NCBI GenBank assembly: GCA_030141605.1
Contig: JAQGDQ010000195.1
Location: 64,001-115,000, forward strand
Reading direction: 5' to 3'
Origin: Tubiluchus corallicola
Lineage: Eukaryota; Priapulida; Priapulimorpha; Priapulimorphida; Tubiluchidae
Length of the DNA: 51,000 bases
Positions within the stretch are counted from its first letter, which is position 1; every line of letters starts with the position of its first letter. Below are positions 1-13,245 of this stretch, piece by piece. The translations under genes were made by a program, and so were the position numbers. The notes under the pieces were generated by a model that was given only the letters and a program-made list of their open reading frames with translations, was not told where the DNA came from and searched no databases.

Positions 1-332
1 ATATTTCTACTAAATCTAGATCATTATCATGTTGGGTGCCGTTCCTGCCAGATGGGGGAGTTATTTGGTATGTCAGAAGTATTACGAAGAGCGAATACTG
101 CATGGCAAGAAATAAGCGAGTTACGCTGGTTAGGAATGCAGCAAGATAGAAGATAGAAGACAGAAAATTTATTGCATTATAATGTAAATACCGAATATAA
201 TGAATACAGGATATATGTATATAATAAAGTTTGAATTCTGATAACTACATGTTAGAGTCTTTAATGACGGGATTAAATTTATCATATACGCATCACGGAT
301 ACCTGACGTGCAGTTAGGAAGTAACTGATCAC

Positions 333-442
333 GTGAAGAATGGAACTGAAGCCTGTGAAGAATGGAACTGAAGCCTGTGAAGAATGGAACTGAAGCCTGT
401 GAAGAATGGAACTGAAGCCTGTGAAGAATGGAACTGAAGCCT
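333..442. repeat. 22-bp tandem repeat, five copies
   Basis: Five exact copies of gtgaagaatggaactgaag plus cct start at 333, 355, 377, 399 and 421. The 108-codon minus-strand frame here is a translation of this array and flanking DNA, not a gene. Confidence 0.97.
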
Positions 443-725
443 GTTCAAGATCCTGATTAAGCCTAATTTCGCCAGAGTTATTATGATCGGTCTGATCTAA
501 AGTTTGTAAGCTGATTTCCGCTATAATTTCCACATTTTTAATGCCTTTGCATCTTTCCAAAGAGCATTTTTGATCTATCAAAGCGACATAGAGAGTCATA
601 AAGTCCAACTACATCCTGCTTTGGTAGTTAAGTCAGTGGTGCAGAAGACTCAGACTCACCCAGTCATATTTCTAAATGCATATAATGTATTTAAATACAT
701 CTCTTATTATTAATACAAAGTTTGT

Positions 726-753
726 ATGTATATTATATATATATATATATATG

Positions 754-805
<52 letters not shown>
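726..805. repeat. (TA)n microsatellite
   Basis: Two TA runs separated by atgtatat; pure after about 755. Confidence 0.95.
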
Positions 806-807
<2 letters not shown>

Positions 808-1639
808 ATATAAAACGTCCATACATACCATATATAATATATGTATATATATTTGTATTACTAAAAAATGATGAAAACAATGCCTACACTGTGATCAATT
901 AATAGCTAAGCATTCGATTAATATCTGTCAGAGCATCTTACACAAACAAAACTGACCTTAAGGTACCTAGGTCCAAACAGATTTCAGCAACACAGAACAA
1001 AATAAAGTAACAAGCTGGTATCAAACAAACAAATGACATCATCGTCATAGCAGCAAACGGAGAAATATCAGAAAGGCTAAAATTTTGGCCATTTGTTTCA
1101 TAAATGTTTTATTTGAGGTGATTTGTATTCAAAGTACTTTGCCGAAAAGTTCTCTTTTCTTCCTTAACTTAACATATTTACTGCCATGTTTAAGATGTCA
1201 GTGTTTTGAAATTTGTCCCAAACATGTGGTTAATATTCCCTTTTTTAAGTGAAAACCGTGAAAGGTATATTTTGCAGTACGAGGCCCATTTCATAGTACC
1301 AACTTTACAGATTTTTGAAATGTACAAGTGATTTTGTCAATCTAAATTATATTTTGTGGTAAATATCCTCATTACATGATTCCCCCAGCACACTTTACCG
1401 TCTATTTTCATTCTTCATTGTCTACTTGATTGTAAACTATGATGTGTTAAATACAGCTCTTATGTTTTATGTTTCTTACAAAAAGTAAACCACATTGAAA
1501 TCACAGGTTGAGCCAAAATTTCGTATTTTTAATGATGCGTTGGAGCAAATATTTGTTACACTCTGATTGTTATTACCCTATATTTTTCGTTTATAGACAC
1601 CTGCTCACCAAATTCTTGCTTGAATGGCAGTATGTGTTC
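806..1639. other. No gene seen
   Basis: A+T-rich sequence with stops in all frames; no repeat structure or recognisable protein was found. Confidence 0.6.
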
Positions 1640-3340
1640 TCCTGCTCTTGTCATGAATAAATTTATGAATCGATAATTTGGTGATAAATTAATGGAATTA
1701 TCAGCTGAATTAGATTCAGTTGATAAATCGGATACCTCCCTGATTTGATAAGATAAATTTATTGATTGATATAGGAACTCATCCAGCTGATGAGCACGGA
1801 TTTAATGCGATGCAAATTATTCCACAGGTGTTTTTTTACCATTTGCTGAAGGTAAACAGGTGTCTGTTAAGTGAGGATATAATTGTTCTTTATAGCCTCA
1901 TGCTGAGTTGCACTTAATTAACAAAAAAGTAGGCAATAGGCAAATGTCTTTGGAAGAGGATTTTATGGCCACCGTAAAAGCTTGTACCGGCGCTCGAAGA
2001 CATAAAGTGAAGAAGTTCTGAAGAATCGTCGACGACTAGTGTGGTGAATAAATTTATAAATCGATGATTTTCAATGTTTTGGCATTAAATCTCTTGCCTC
2101 CCTGATTTTATAAATAAACTTACTAATTGATCAAAGAACTCACTCAGCTGGTACGCTCGCATTTAATGACCTGTGAAAGCGTAAGAAAGATCCGTGAGAA
2201 GAAGTAAGATTTATCGTTTACTTTAAGGACACCAGGATGCTAGGAGTAATTAGCTAATATTAGGTTTAGACGGATGTGTCATTTATTATAGCTATATGCA
2301 CAAGTTACTCGTAATTAACGGAAATTCTGCGAGGTCACTGTTTTTCGATGAAAAGAGGACTAATAGTCTTTACGGGTTATGGCGACATCAAGGATGGGAA
2401 GTTCTAAAGAAACTCACCGATATAAAGAAATTCGATGTCCTCCCTGCTGACCATAAATCTAGCGATTGCGTGCGACGTAGAAATTACGCGAGGTTACTTC
2501 GTTAAGATATAAGCTCTGAGTTTTAGTAACTCAGCGCTCTTTCAATCCTACCACAGTGGAAGAGACACGTGAGTGTGCGACACGAGTCACACAGAGGGCA
2601 ACCTGACACAGGAGATTGGGACAGCTTTGGAAAAGTTCAGCGTAGACACTTTCTGCATTCCTAGGATAATCTAGGCACTGGAGAACGAGAGTCTCATATC
2701 AACTACTGGAGTTGACCAAGTGTACGGGGTACATTGTGGTCAATCCGCAGTGTTAAGTAATCTTAACACATTTGTAAACTGAGAGTAACTGTGCATAACT
2801 GTAGTTCGCATAAGTTCACATTGTATCATATGATAAATGTAAAGAACACCTTAGGTGATAGAGTTGAGGAATTGTCAAGTGAGATACTTTTGGGAGCTAT
2901 ACACTAGTTGTATGCGTCAAAAGCGCATAAGAACAAATTTTGTAAGCTACCTAGAAGAAGTAACTATTGTAAAATCAATAAAGTTAATTCGCTTTGACAT
3001 TTAACGATTGAGTTAATGTATGATATCAGAGTGTTCAAGTCAAGCAACACTATTTCCGTAATACGAATCTGATTGGTTCGCTTTAAATTAACTAACGCTC
3101 GAATTGCGGGAGCGGTGCTCGATAGCTTGAGGGAAGTAGACCTTCACTCACAACGCAAAGGTCAAGGTGAAGTCTTGATAGACACGATCATTGCTTGATA
3201 GACTAATATCTAAAGCCCTCGGAGCCAGGTGAAGAATTCGCCTTGTAGCAATTAGATAATAAGCGAACATATTAAATTAAAATTCAATCTATGCGAGATA
3301 TAGATATAAGTCACCTTGCACTATACGATCAAGATAAACG
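1640..3340 (+). repeat. LTR-like repeat family L, copy 1
   Basis: The 5' part holds two versions of a tgaataaatttatgaatcga segment (1655 and 2043), each followed by tcggatacctccctgatt-type or related sequence, so this copy has an internal duplication. The shared body starts at gatataagctctgag (2506), has a polyadenylation-like caataaagttaattcgct near 2979, continues with attgcgggagcggtgctcga near 3105 and ends at actatacgatcaagataa. TATA-like and AATAAA signals in this order are typical of an LTR, but no TG...CA ends, tRNA primer site or gag-pol ORF was seen. The 69-codon frame at 2296-2505 lies in the non-conserved part. Confidence 0.7.
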
Positions 3341-3344
3341 GAAA

Positions 3345-4330
3345 ACATTAGGTACTAAAAAGGGAAGGTGATACTAGGATCTTTCACATGGAGCGAAGGA
3401 ATTCGAAGGCCACCTTGTTGGTCGTAAATTGCGTGGCAGGAGATACCAGGGTAATCCAGGGATGTCACCTGTCACCTGATTGCGTTTGGCGCGAATTTTG
3501 CAAGGTCAGGCTCTTTGGGATATAAGCTCTGAGTTTGGGAACACGAGGAGTTAGTCAGGAGCGAGTCAGGAGCCAGACAAGAGGGAGAGAGACGGCACGA
3601 AGACACAGAGGATCTGACAAGGAACTGAGACCATATCGTTTGACACCAGCGTGGAAAGTTCTGCGTCCTCAGCAATCGACTGGGCACTGGATCAACGAAA
3701 GTCTCATAGTACCATTGGAGTTGACCAAGTGTAGGAGGTGCATTGTGGTCATTCCACTGAGTTAAGTAATCTTAATGCATTTGTAACTGAGAGTAACTCT
3801 GCATAACTGTGGTTCACATTGTATTAAGCACCTAAAGTGCATCATACGGAATAATTGTTAAGTGAATTGCTTGAATATCTTTCTGGAGCTATACATTAGT
3901 TGTAAACGCCTACAAGCGTGTAAGGACAAATCTTGTGCAGCTACCTAGATAGAAGTAAATTCTGTAAGCGAATAAAGTTGATTCACTTTGACACGTAACT
4001 AATGAGTTCATGTATGCTTTAGAGTTTTCAAAGTTAAGCAACAATAAATCCGAGATACAATCCTGTAGATTCGCATTGCATTAATTAAATAAAGCTCAAT
4101 TGCGGGAGCAACGCTCGATAGCTTGAGGGAAGAAGACCTTACTCACAAAGCGAGGTCGAAGTGTCAGTCTTGAGGGACAAAATTATTGCCTGATAGACTC
4201 ATCTAAAGCCCTCGGAGCCGGGTGATAAATTCACCTTGTAGCGATCAATAAGTAAAAAGCGAATCGATTAAATTAATATACAATCTATACAGATATAAAT
4301 CACTTAAATACTATACGATCAGAAAATAAA
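3345..4330 (+). repeat. LTR-like repeat family L, copy 2
   Basis: Starts within the unit: only about 170 bp precede gatataagctctgag at 3518. It follows copy 1 closely through the ctgagagtaactctgcataac, gcgaataaagttgattcac, attgcgggagcaacgctcga and actatacgatcag landmarks. The 76- and 71-codon open frames here are not conserved in the other copies. Confidence 0.75.
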
Positions 4331-4354
4331 AGTGATACTCTTAATTCATTCTCT

Positions 4355-5800
4355 TGCTTGTGTGCATCAGGATTGTTATGAATAAATTTGGGAATCGTTA
4401 ATTTAGTAATTAATTAATGGAATTATCAACTTCATTAGATTCGGTTGATAAGACGGATACCTCCTTGATTTGATTAGATAAATTTATTGGTGGATTATGG
4501 TAACTCACTTAGCTGGTGAAGGCACGAGATTTAATGCGAAGCAAATTATTTTCACAGGTGTGTTTTGCGTTTACTAGAGGTAGAACAGGTGTTCAGTTAG
4601 AGAAGCGAAACTTGTTTTTATAACTTTATGTAAGTTAGATAAAAGCTCAATGTAACGTTATGCGGAGTTACCTGTAATTATTAAGAAATAGCGAGGAGTG
4701 GGACTTTTGTGGAAGAAAGGTTTATGAGCCACGCTAAGCCGAGGGATCTTTGAGAGCAAGGAGCTATGAAGGACAAACCCAGCGAGTAGCGGACTTCTCA
4801 CGCAAGAAGCAATGTTATCGAACCACCTGGATGGTCATAAACCTAAAGCCAAGGATGTCACCTCTAACCTATTGCACCATATTGCGGCTTTAGCGCGAAA
4901 TTACGCAAAGCGCAGTTTGGGGATATAAGCCCGTGTCTTGGGAAACATGTGGTTAGTTGTGAGTTAGTCGATTGCGAGTGAAGAGCCACGTTCCGGGAGA
5001 GAGGGAGCCAGAGAGAGAGGCTACTGGAATTATGACAGGAGCATAGACGACTTTAGGACCAGCGTAGACCACCGTTCTGCGTACTCAGCGAATCTGAGCA
5101 CTGGATCTGCAAATTAGTCTTGCATCAGAATTGGATTTGACCAAGTGTACAGCCGTCACATTGGTCATTGCACCGAGTTAAGTAATCTTAACATTTTATA
5201 ACTTGAGAGTAACTCCGCATAGCAGAAATTCACAGTGTAGTAAACACCTTAAGTGTAACATTCCGATTGATCGTAATTGCATACTTCACATTGTAACTAG
5301 CACCTTAAGTGCGACGTAAGAAATTAGTTAAGTGAATATATTGTGTGTCTCTTGGAGCTAAAGCATTATTTGTGAGCGCCGACCAGCGACTAAGAACAAA
5401 TCTTGTATTACCATCTAGCTAAGAGTAATTGTTGTAAAACAATAAAAGTATTCACCTTAACCTAAAGGATTAGTTCATGTATGCTTATAGGTTTTACAGT
5501 TGAGCAACATTAAATTTGATAACGAACCTGAGGATTCGCAGTGTACTGATCATTAATTAAATTCATAAAGTTCAATTGCGGGAGCTAAGCTAGTAAGCTT
5601 TAGAGATAAAGACTTTAATCACAACGCGAAGTCATAGAATCAGTCTAGAGGGACAAGATCATCGCCCTATAGACTAATCTTAAGCTCTAGGAGCCAGGTT
5701 ATAAATAGCCTTGTAGCGATTAATGAGATAAGAAGCGAATCAACCTTTAATCAATTTGTATTATATAAGTCACGTGCATGCTATACGATCACAAGATATA
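4355..5800 (+). repeat. LTR-like repeat family L, copy 3 (most complete)
   Basis: About 1.45 kb. It begins with gttatgaataaatttggg, carries the gatacctccttgatttgat block, reaches ggatataagcccgtg (4920), then ctgagagtaactccgcat-like, caataaaagtattcacc, attgcgggagctaagctagt, and ends at gctatacgatcac. It also has an internal duplication of a cacattgta...caccttaagtg segment near 5230-5310. Confidence 0.75.
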
Positions 5801-5969
5801 ATAATTAACAAGCAATATCTGATACATTAGATCATTATCGGAGAGATTATAAGATTTAAGAGATCTGATTTATAGACAATAATAGGATTCTTTGGCAGCA
5901 CGTGTGAAGAAGGTATGGTTCGACAAGTGAATCTTAATTATTTTTTCTGATTATTATTATTGTTGTTCT

Positions 5970-6030
5970 CTTTGTCGTCGTCGTCGTCGTCATCATCATC
6001 ATCATCACCATCACTACCATTATTATTATT
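5970..6030. repeat. Imperfect TCG/TCA triplet array
   Basis: gtcgtcgtcgtcgtcgtcat followed by catcatcatcatcaccatc. The same GAT/ATC class recurs at 33.8, 39.1 and 40.0 kb. Confidence 0.9.
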
Positions 6031-6289
6031 ACAAAGGCGTCATTTGACATGCCAAACTACAACTTTAATTCATATTACTATAATGAGTCGTTAAGTTGGA
6101 AATAATCAAAAGAAGGGGCTGGCGGTACAGATGTCTGAATCGAGCATAGTTCTCACCATAGTGGAAAAGAAGAATACCAGATCAAAAATTGAGGTAATTC
6201 GTGAAATAGAGACCGGTACATATCACAACTACAGCTTCAAACCGCCCCACCTCTAGAATCGTGTTCCCTTGTACAAGCGATCGACTTAC

Positions 6290-7085
6290 AACTACCTACC
6301 CAACCACACACATGTCGCTGTCGAGAAGATGAGAATAATCAGGAAGGTGACACGGTGTGTACTCTCAGCCAGGAACTCTGAAGGTAGGAGTTATCGTTTC
6401 TTTTGCTCAGCGTAGACCTGCGTCGTTTCATTGAACCAACCTCTGAAGCTCAGAACAGCTCGTATTAGGAACAGGACTGCGTCAATTATAGGGACTTGTA
6501 AAGTTATAGCGACAGTTAAGTGATTTTATATATTATCTACCTGGTTGATAAATAATCCTGTACTTAATTATTGAAAACTGTACATTGTTATTTGTGAACA
6601 ATACTGTAAACAAACATTGTAAACTATTTGTGAACTTACTGAAGTTGTATCAATACACTGTAGTTGCGAACTTCCGTTGGTTGATTATAATCTCAATTTG
6701 TGAATCTATTTGAATTGTTATTGTCAAAACTAGCTATGCGGAGATTTTAAACGTTATTTCTGTGAACCCCCACAACAGTTTGCAGTAGAGAAGTAACACC
6801 AAAGTAGATAACTGTAGAGAATTTACTATAAATTCTCTTACAAAACTTGCTACTAAATAGCGGGGCAGTCAATTACCTTCACAGAGAGAGAGCTAACCTG
6901 TTTTTCTCGCAATAGAGGGAGCCACCGTTGCGATCTTTCTGCAGTTTCGAAATAGGGGCACGATACTCATTGCGGAGCCAATTTAGTAAACTAAAGAGAT
7001 AAAGATTTACTTCACAATGTGTATTTCGTGGTTTAAGGTCGTCCTAGTATTTGTCATGGCCAGTCCAACCCAGCCGAAACTGCCA
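6290..7085 (+). repeat. LTR-like repeat family L, diverged copy 4
   Basis: The strongest match is cattgcggagccaatttagt then aaactaaagagataaagatt (about 6979-7011), corresponding to the attgcgggagctaagctagt region of copy 3. Upstream spacing, ending in ctctcagccaggaactctga-type sequence, fits the body of the unit only loosely. Confidence 0.45.
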
Positions 7086-8131
7086 TGGTCGGGAAGTTCA
7101 TTTGTCAATTAATTGCCTAATTAGCAGGTTGTACTACCATTGTAAACAGTTGCCATCTAGTACATTAGTATTACTGCTTCACAGTCTAAAGAACATGAAA
7201 AATTTCAAGAAAGGGTGTACAAAATAGCATTACAAAATATTTTTAAACCGTATCAAAATTCACTTGTTGATTTAAAATTGGAATTACTGGAAAAATGGCG
7301 AACTAAATCGTGTTTAAAATTTGGAAGATAAATTAAAAAATTCTACACATAGCAAATTAGTTCTACCAATAAGAGAACGCGCAGGTCTAAAATCGACTAG
7401 AAATGAATAAAAATATATTGAAGAAAAATGTAGACCTGATAGATATTATATGTTGTCTTTACAATATTTAATTAGATAACTGAATTGCAAAGATCACAGA
7501 AATCAAATGAAACGTTTTGGAACGTTTAGCTAAATTTCTTAAGGGTTAACGTGCATATCTCGTGTTTTGTTCTTGGTATGTTCCCACCAGTGTCTAAGAA
7601 TCATTTTATCTGTATTCGGTAAAGGATAGCAGACTAGGTGACTTTATAGTCTTTTCGCTATCCTTTCTCTAGTCCTAAATCTATCTATTCATTTTAACCA
7701 TTCTTCAAAACTTATAAGACATTCTTTTATTAAACATGATTTATTGTAGTATTACAAAGAGATAAATAAATCAAAATTGAACTGAATTGGTATGTGATTG
7801 TTTTATTGTAAATATTCATTTTTATATTATTAAAGATGAACTATTAAGATTGATTCGCAAATTATAATTTAAATAACTTTTTTGCTATTTGTGTAAACAA
7901 AGTAAGTCAGTTTTGTAATTTGTTTGGTTTTAATAAATTTACTTACTTAAGTCACAGGGCAAAATATGCTACGGACGTAAACAACGAACGTATAAAATCG
8001 CGTTTTTCTAAACCTCACGGTTTACAATGACATCTAAACCTACATTATTATAATCAGATAACGCACTAGAGGTATTTTTTCTAATATTGATTTAACTACT
8101 TTTTTATTGTATTAAATTTTACCAAAGTTCA
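7086..8131. other. No gene seen; one imperfect hairpin
   Basis: A+T-rich DNA with no protein signature. An inverted repeat at 7621-7666 is listed separately. Confidence 0.55.
7621..7666. other. 16-bp imperfect inverted repeat
   Basis: aaaggatagc-agacta pairs with tagtct-(tttc)-gctatccttt around a 10-base loop. Function unknown; it may be a transposon remnant or an RNA hairpin. Confidence 0.5.
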
Positions 8132-8139
8132 GAACAACG
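8132..8139. other. Left 8-bp target site duplication of the hAT-like element
   Basis: gaacaacg, paired with gaactacg at 8430-8437; seven of eight bases agree. Confidence 0.65.
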
Positions 8140-8429
8140 CAGTGGGGTAGCTAACAGGAGAGCAACCGCTCCCCGGAGTACATTTTCAAAAAACTGTCGC
8201 CTTCTCCACTCTTTTTAAAATCTCTAGTTCACTTGTGCGATGACATTGGCATAATTTTTTGGAGTTATTACTTTATCTATGTACTTCGTTTAAAACTGTA
8301 TCTTATTCGTGCTTTGCTTTTTGAACACAAAATTAAAATGTATAATCAATACGTTGGAAATAGTTTGGTATGTGTCACGGCGCCTTTTTTATGTACTCGC
8401 CCCCTACTTCTAACCTGGCTACGCCCCTG
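8140..8429. mobile_element. Non-autonomous hAT-like element (MITE), 290 bp
   Basis: The left end reads cagtggggtagctaacagg and the right end, reverse-complemented, reads caggggcgtagccaggtta. Similarity continues inward to a shared (g)gagtacat. The flanks are gaacaacg (8132-8139) and gaactacg (8430-8437), an 8-bp target site duplication with one mismatch. CAGnGGnGTAGC ends plus 8-bp duplications are characteristic of the hAT superfamily. There is no transposase inside; the 84-codon frame at 8233 crosses the right end. Confidence 0.75.
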
Positions 8430-8437
8430 GAACTACG
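8430..8437. other. Right 8-bp target site duplication of the hAT-like element
   Basis: gaactacg, the partner of 8132-8139. Confidence 0.65.
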
Positions 8438-9037
8438 ACATAATTATCGATACAAGTGCCATCGCCATCGTGGTAATAACTACTTGAATTAAATCACAGC
8501 TATAGCCAATATTAAAACTAAACAATGTATACGACTATACTCACGAGCTATCCTTATTTCAATCTTGGAACATCAAGACTGCCATGAAACGTCAAGACAA
8601 AACTTGCAGTACACCCATTTACAATATGCAGTAACGCAAATCCTCACCTTTAATGAACTAAAGCGAACAACCCACACTTTATACACTGTTGCATCAAAGC
8701 TGTCTTCTGTTGCAAGACGCATGACACATGAACCGAAGCACGAGGTCACGGACTAATGGCTAGATGACCTGATCAAGACAAACGCGAACGGACCTGTACC
8801 TGTTACACTAAATTGAATTTCGGGTACAGCGTTGAATCACAAACTTGAAACTCGTACAAATTTTTCACAGAAGACAGTAGTATCATCGATGGAGAAATAA
8901 AAATTAAGCTTAGCTATTTGTTGCATTTTAAATATTGTATAACTGAACAGCAAAAACGGAGTGGTCCTGATTAATAGTCACTATTAGTTTTGAGCGTACA
9001 TGAAAGAAAAAAGCTGCAACATTCTCGTCTCTCTTCT
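8438..9037. other. No gene seen
   Basis: Short open frames only, including a 63-codon frame at 8565-8756 with no recognisable domain or splice pattern. Confidence 0.5.
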
Positions 9038-9257
9038 CCCCCTCTCTTTCTCTCTCGCACTCCCTGTCTCTCTCTCTTTCACTCTCTCTTTTTCTCTCTT
9101 TTTCACTCTCTCTCTCTTTTTCCCCCTTTCTCTTTCTCTCTCCCTCTTTTTCTCCATCTCTCTTTTCTCTCTATATTTTACTCACCTCTTCTCTCCCTTT
9201 TTTCTTTCTCTCTCATATTCCCTTTCCCCTTTCTCTCTCTGTTTCTCTTCCTCCCCG

Positions 9258-9314
<57 letters not shown>

Positions 9315-9330
9315 TTCTCGCTCTCTCAGA
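9038..9330. repeat. Polypyrimidine (CT)n-rich tract
   Basis: Nearly 300 bases of C and T with interrupted CT runs, pure at about 9265-9297. It yields spurious Ser/Leu-rich plus-strand and Arg/Glu-rich minus-strand frames. Confidence 0.97.
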
Positions 9331-12300
9331 TTTAAATCCCACAAAAACGTTCTCAAAATGAAAAGTGCAAGTTTTAATGTCGTTTTGGTAACCTTTTCGT
9401 TTTGCGGACGTTCCTTGAAAGGCTTGACGAAAGGCAGGGTATTTTTCATTAAATATCACCACCAAACTCAAAGGTCAATTGCATGTGAAAACTGGTCAAA
9501 ATTCGTCAATTGATTCAAAATTATTTCACCTTTATCATCACAACACATTTAAAAATTAAGTATTTCCAGCCGAAATATTCTTTCGCTTAAGGTCTACAAA
9601 TCCCAACTTACTTTTTACTGAATTAGCTGCATAAAATTTCAAGATTGACCACAACAAGGTTAATTTCATTCCTTGAAATTATTCCATGAGAGAGAAACCT
9701 GTCAGTTATTAAGATTGAATTTTAATATTTCACATATTTATCGAAAACGAGGCAATCAAGTGTTAAAATTTTGAAAAGACACAGTCCATTTGTCAAATAG
9801 TTTGACATTAATTTTGTTTAGTTATTTATTTTTACGTTTTTTGTTTTGTTTTTGCGAAACATAAACTGAATTTACTTATTTGTTTAGTATAAACCAAATT
9901 TAGTTGCAAGTAAGGTCAACGAAAATTCATTCCTACGTTTTCCCGTGGGAATCCCAGTCCCAGCACATTTCCAAAAACAGCATTCCTAATTGGGAAACGC
10001 GGTACTTTTGAATTCTTTTGCAGAACTGCCTGCTCCTTGTCCATTCTGAGCGAGTTGACATGCGCGCCATTGTGTTCGGTAAAATGCAAGTTTCGGGTGC
10101 GTCGTAAAACACTTTAATGGCGCTTCCACAGAACAATGATCCCCAGAAGTCCTGCCGGGCAAGCACTGGACAGGTATGCCACTGTGGGTTGTCCATTTTA
10201 CTGTCTAATGTCGCCAGACCCTTGGGCAATAATCATCGTTCGCTTTTGAACTGTCGCCGTTCACAGGGTGATTAGGGTTGGCAACTAATTGTTTTATAGT
10301 CCTGGGCAAGGCAATGCGCAAAACATCAAACTGATCAGACAAACAGAAGGCGCTAAATATTGTTACCTTTTCATTTTCGAAATCGAGGACAGACAAATTA
10401 TACACGCTACACAAATTAGAAAAGCTCCATATGACAAAAGACATTGCAAAATAGTCACTGAGACTTTACAAGGCAATTTGGGTCGAAAGAGCTTTTGATG
10501 TTAATACTGAATGTATACATATATCTAGTTTTTGTGACTCTAATGTGCATGCATTTTTTTAATTGTAGTATGTATTTACACACGCTATTGCCACTGTGAC
10601 GCTCAGGCTTATTTTAGGCCAGGTTATGTAACTAGTTCCTACTGTTATAATTTAACTGGATCTGCATTTTACATTTTGCAGTTTTGTATGCAACTTCAAA
10701 TTTATAATGTTATAATTCTAAGTCACGAACCACATATTTGCAATAGCGAAAATTAGACTACATCGTCACATCCACAGTATTTCGATTTTGTCCCGAAAAT
10801 ACCATTGCATAGTTAACATATTACAGTGGAGAAAATTATTAGCGTCAAAGCATTGTTAGTTTTTTAATAAAACCCACTTTTGTTTGAAGTGAACACCACC
10901 AGTCTTTTTAAAATCTGCTAGAAAACACGCTGTAAAAATTGCGCTATATCGGCGTGTAAAATCAAAACATTTTGTAATAAATTAAAAATAAGAAGGAGAA
11001 AAGGTACAGCAGATATTTTTAAACCTTCGCATAAAATTTCATTGAGCCTGCCACTGTTTGCCTTCACCACCAAGTGAAAAATAGTCAAGTTACAGTAGAC
11101 CAACATTGGCACTGAGCCAGCGGGAGAAATAATGAAAGAAGAAAAATGAGAGTATATAAAGAGTATTCAAATATTGGGTGCACCCAAAAACGATGTTATC
11201 GCGTCAGAAGCTCATTATTACAATTAGGTATCGACATGGATTGACTTGAATGCCTGATGCACCGTGTCAAAATTGTGTTTCGAGTTTCGTTCATCCCGAC
11301 AATGGCAATAAATAGGATGTCCGGTTGAAAATTTGACATTCAGAACCTGTTATTTTCGTTTTGCGATATTTAGTTTCCGATATTGTATCTTTTTGGAACA
11401 ACTCAAAAACTAGACAGTACTACTCCACCAGATTTGGCGTACTGTAGCTAGCACTTCTCGGGGGCACTTCTGCTTATAATTTCGGATCGTGACCCTTTGA
11501 CCCGCCTGACTTATAATCCGAAAATCCTCAAAATACGTCTATTTTTGAGAAGCAATTATTCCTACAAGAAGCGCCGTCTATTCAAACGGAAAAAACATGT
11601 ACTACGTCTTGGCTATATCATTGACAAAACCCATTCGATTCCTAATACGTCAATAGTGACTTATATACACACACATATATATGCATATGGGGAAAAGATA
11701 GACTCGCGAAAAAGTAGCTGGCGTAACGGTAGCCTGGCGAAAACACAACTGACGAAGTGGGGTATTACCGTTGCTACCCCTGGTTTATTATGCATCTCAA
11801 ATCTTACGTTGTTATTACTCCGTTAATATTATAGGAATGTAGGTAAAAATGGCACATCTTATTTTGATACAAATAAATTCTACAGTAAAACTAAAATGCG
11901 CTCTGTAGGTAGACTTGGCCGAAAGACCCTTAGAAACATGTTCGTCTGATTCTTTTCATAGAAAAAGGCAAAAAAGAAAGAAAAAGAAGCAAACATGCAA
12001 AATATACATGTATACGTATTATGTAGACTAGCAAAATATTTAGCACATTAAATAGAATTATAATCAGTAATGCACAAACGTTCCACAAAGTGGTTGTCTA
12101 CATTTTTGACAAATAACTCAAGACTGACGTATATACGTATTTACATGCTGTCTGCTGATAAGGCTACGTACATGTATGTAAACGCAAAGGTTATAGACAG
12201 CGTTCCGAGCATGAATTTCTCGAAGGGGACTTGGAACTAACTGTCTGTGTACAAACAACGTTGAAGCATAACTTCCTTGGCTGAGGTCAAAATAGCTAAG

Positions 12301-12919
12301 ACAATTATCACCACAGTAGCCCTAAACTCGTACTTTAGAAGTGTGCCATCTTTTCCTATTTTCCACTTGTGCCCTTTTTTTCCTGTGCCATTTTTACAGT
12401 GCACCTATGTTACGATAATAAATATTTTTTATAAGTTCACTACAGTCAAAGGACTTTTTTATTAGCTGAAAGTTCTTAGATCTTTTATTAGTTTCTTTTT
12501 ATGAAGAACCCTGAATTGATTAATTGTTAAATTGTACGAAAAAAGCAGCCAAGCAAATCAACGGATTCAAAAATCGTCTAGATTTGGTGGCCGCGTATAA
12601 GTCGTTTAGTATGTCAAATTTCAATTATTTCAGTTTAGGCTGACATGCACGTGGTACCAGAAATACCAAAAAGCTTGAGACGCTGCAGGAAAGAACACTG
12701 CGTTTGTGTTTGGAGATTACATGAGTTTGTGTGAACAGCTAATAACCAAATATAAACGCTTAACACTGTACCTTGACAGGGTGTCATCATTAGCCATAAA
12801 AGTCTATAAATTAATACATGATTAATACATGGATTACATATAAGAGTTGTCTATAACTACGAATGCTGTTGAAAGCCACATTCTTAGGAAGCAAAACGAC
12901 CTGCATATATCTAGAGGAT
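9331..12919. other. Long stretch without a recognisable gene
   Basis: I read both strands and found no domain I can name. The section at 9,950-10,260 is richer in C+G and has a 98-codon minus frame. It also has a plus-strand acceptor-like gaattcttttgcag ending near 10025, followed by 63 open bases and cggtaaaatg. This might be an exon, but the peptide NCLLLVHSERVDMRAIVF is not familiar. The rest is A+T-rich. Confidence 0.4.
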
Positions 12920-13245
12920 ACAGGTCAAAGGATCACCAACCAAATGACCACCACGGCAAAGGACCACCAGTAAAAAGCCACAGACAAAGACACACCAATC
13001 AAGTATGCACCTGAAAGGGCAAATGACCACCAGTCAAAAAACAATCAGACAAAGAAACACCAATCAAACATATACCTGAAAAGGCAAACAACCACAAGTC
13101 AAAAAACCACCAGACAAAGAAACTCTAATCAAATATACACATGAAAAAGCAAAGGACCACAAGTCAAAAAACCACCTAACAAAGAAACACCAATTAAATA
13201 TACTCCTGAAAAGGCAAAGACCACTGGTTGAAGTACCTGAAAACA
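12920..13245. repeat. 65-bp tandem repeat, about five copies
   Basis: The landmark ctgaaaaggcaaa (with variants) starts at 13011, 13076, 13141 and 13206, an exact 65-bp period. Each unit contains accaccagtcaaaaaaccac-like and cagacaaagaaacaccaat segments. The first unit is diverged. Confidence 0.9.

Noticed and set aside
3472-3765. Short frames on both strands in the LTR-like unit
   Set aside because: Not conserved in the neighbouring copies of the same unit.
8990-9471. Ser/Leu-rich and Arg/Glu-rich frames
   Set aside because: Translations of a polypyrimidine tract on the two strands; the same holds for 33359-33761.
9933-10229. 98-codon minus frame in a C+G-richer patch
   Set aside because: No similarity to any family I can recall; the opposite strand looks equally exon-like, so neither is supported.
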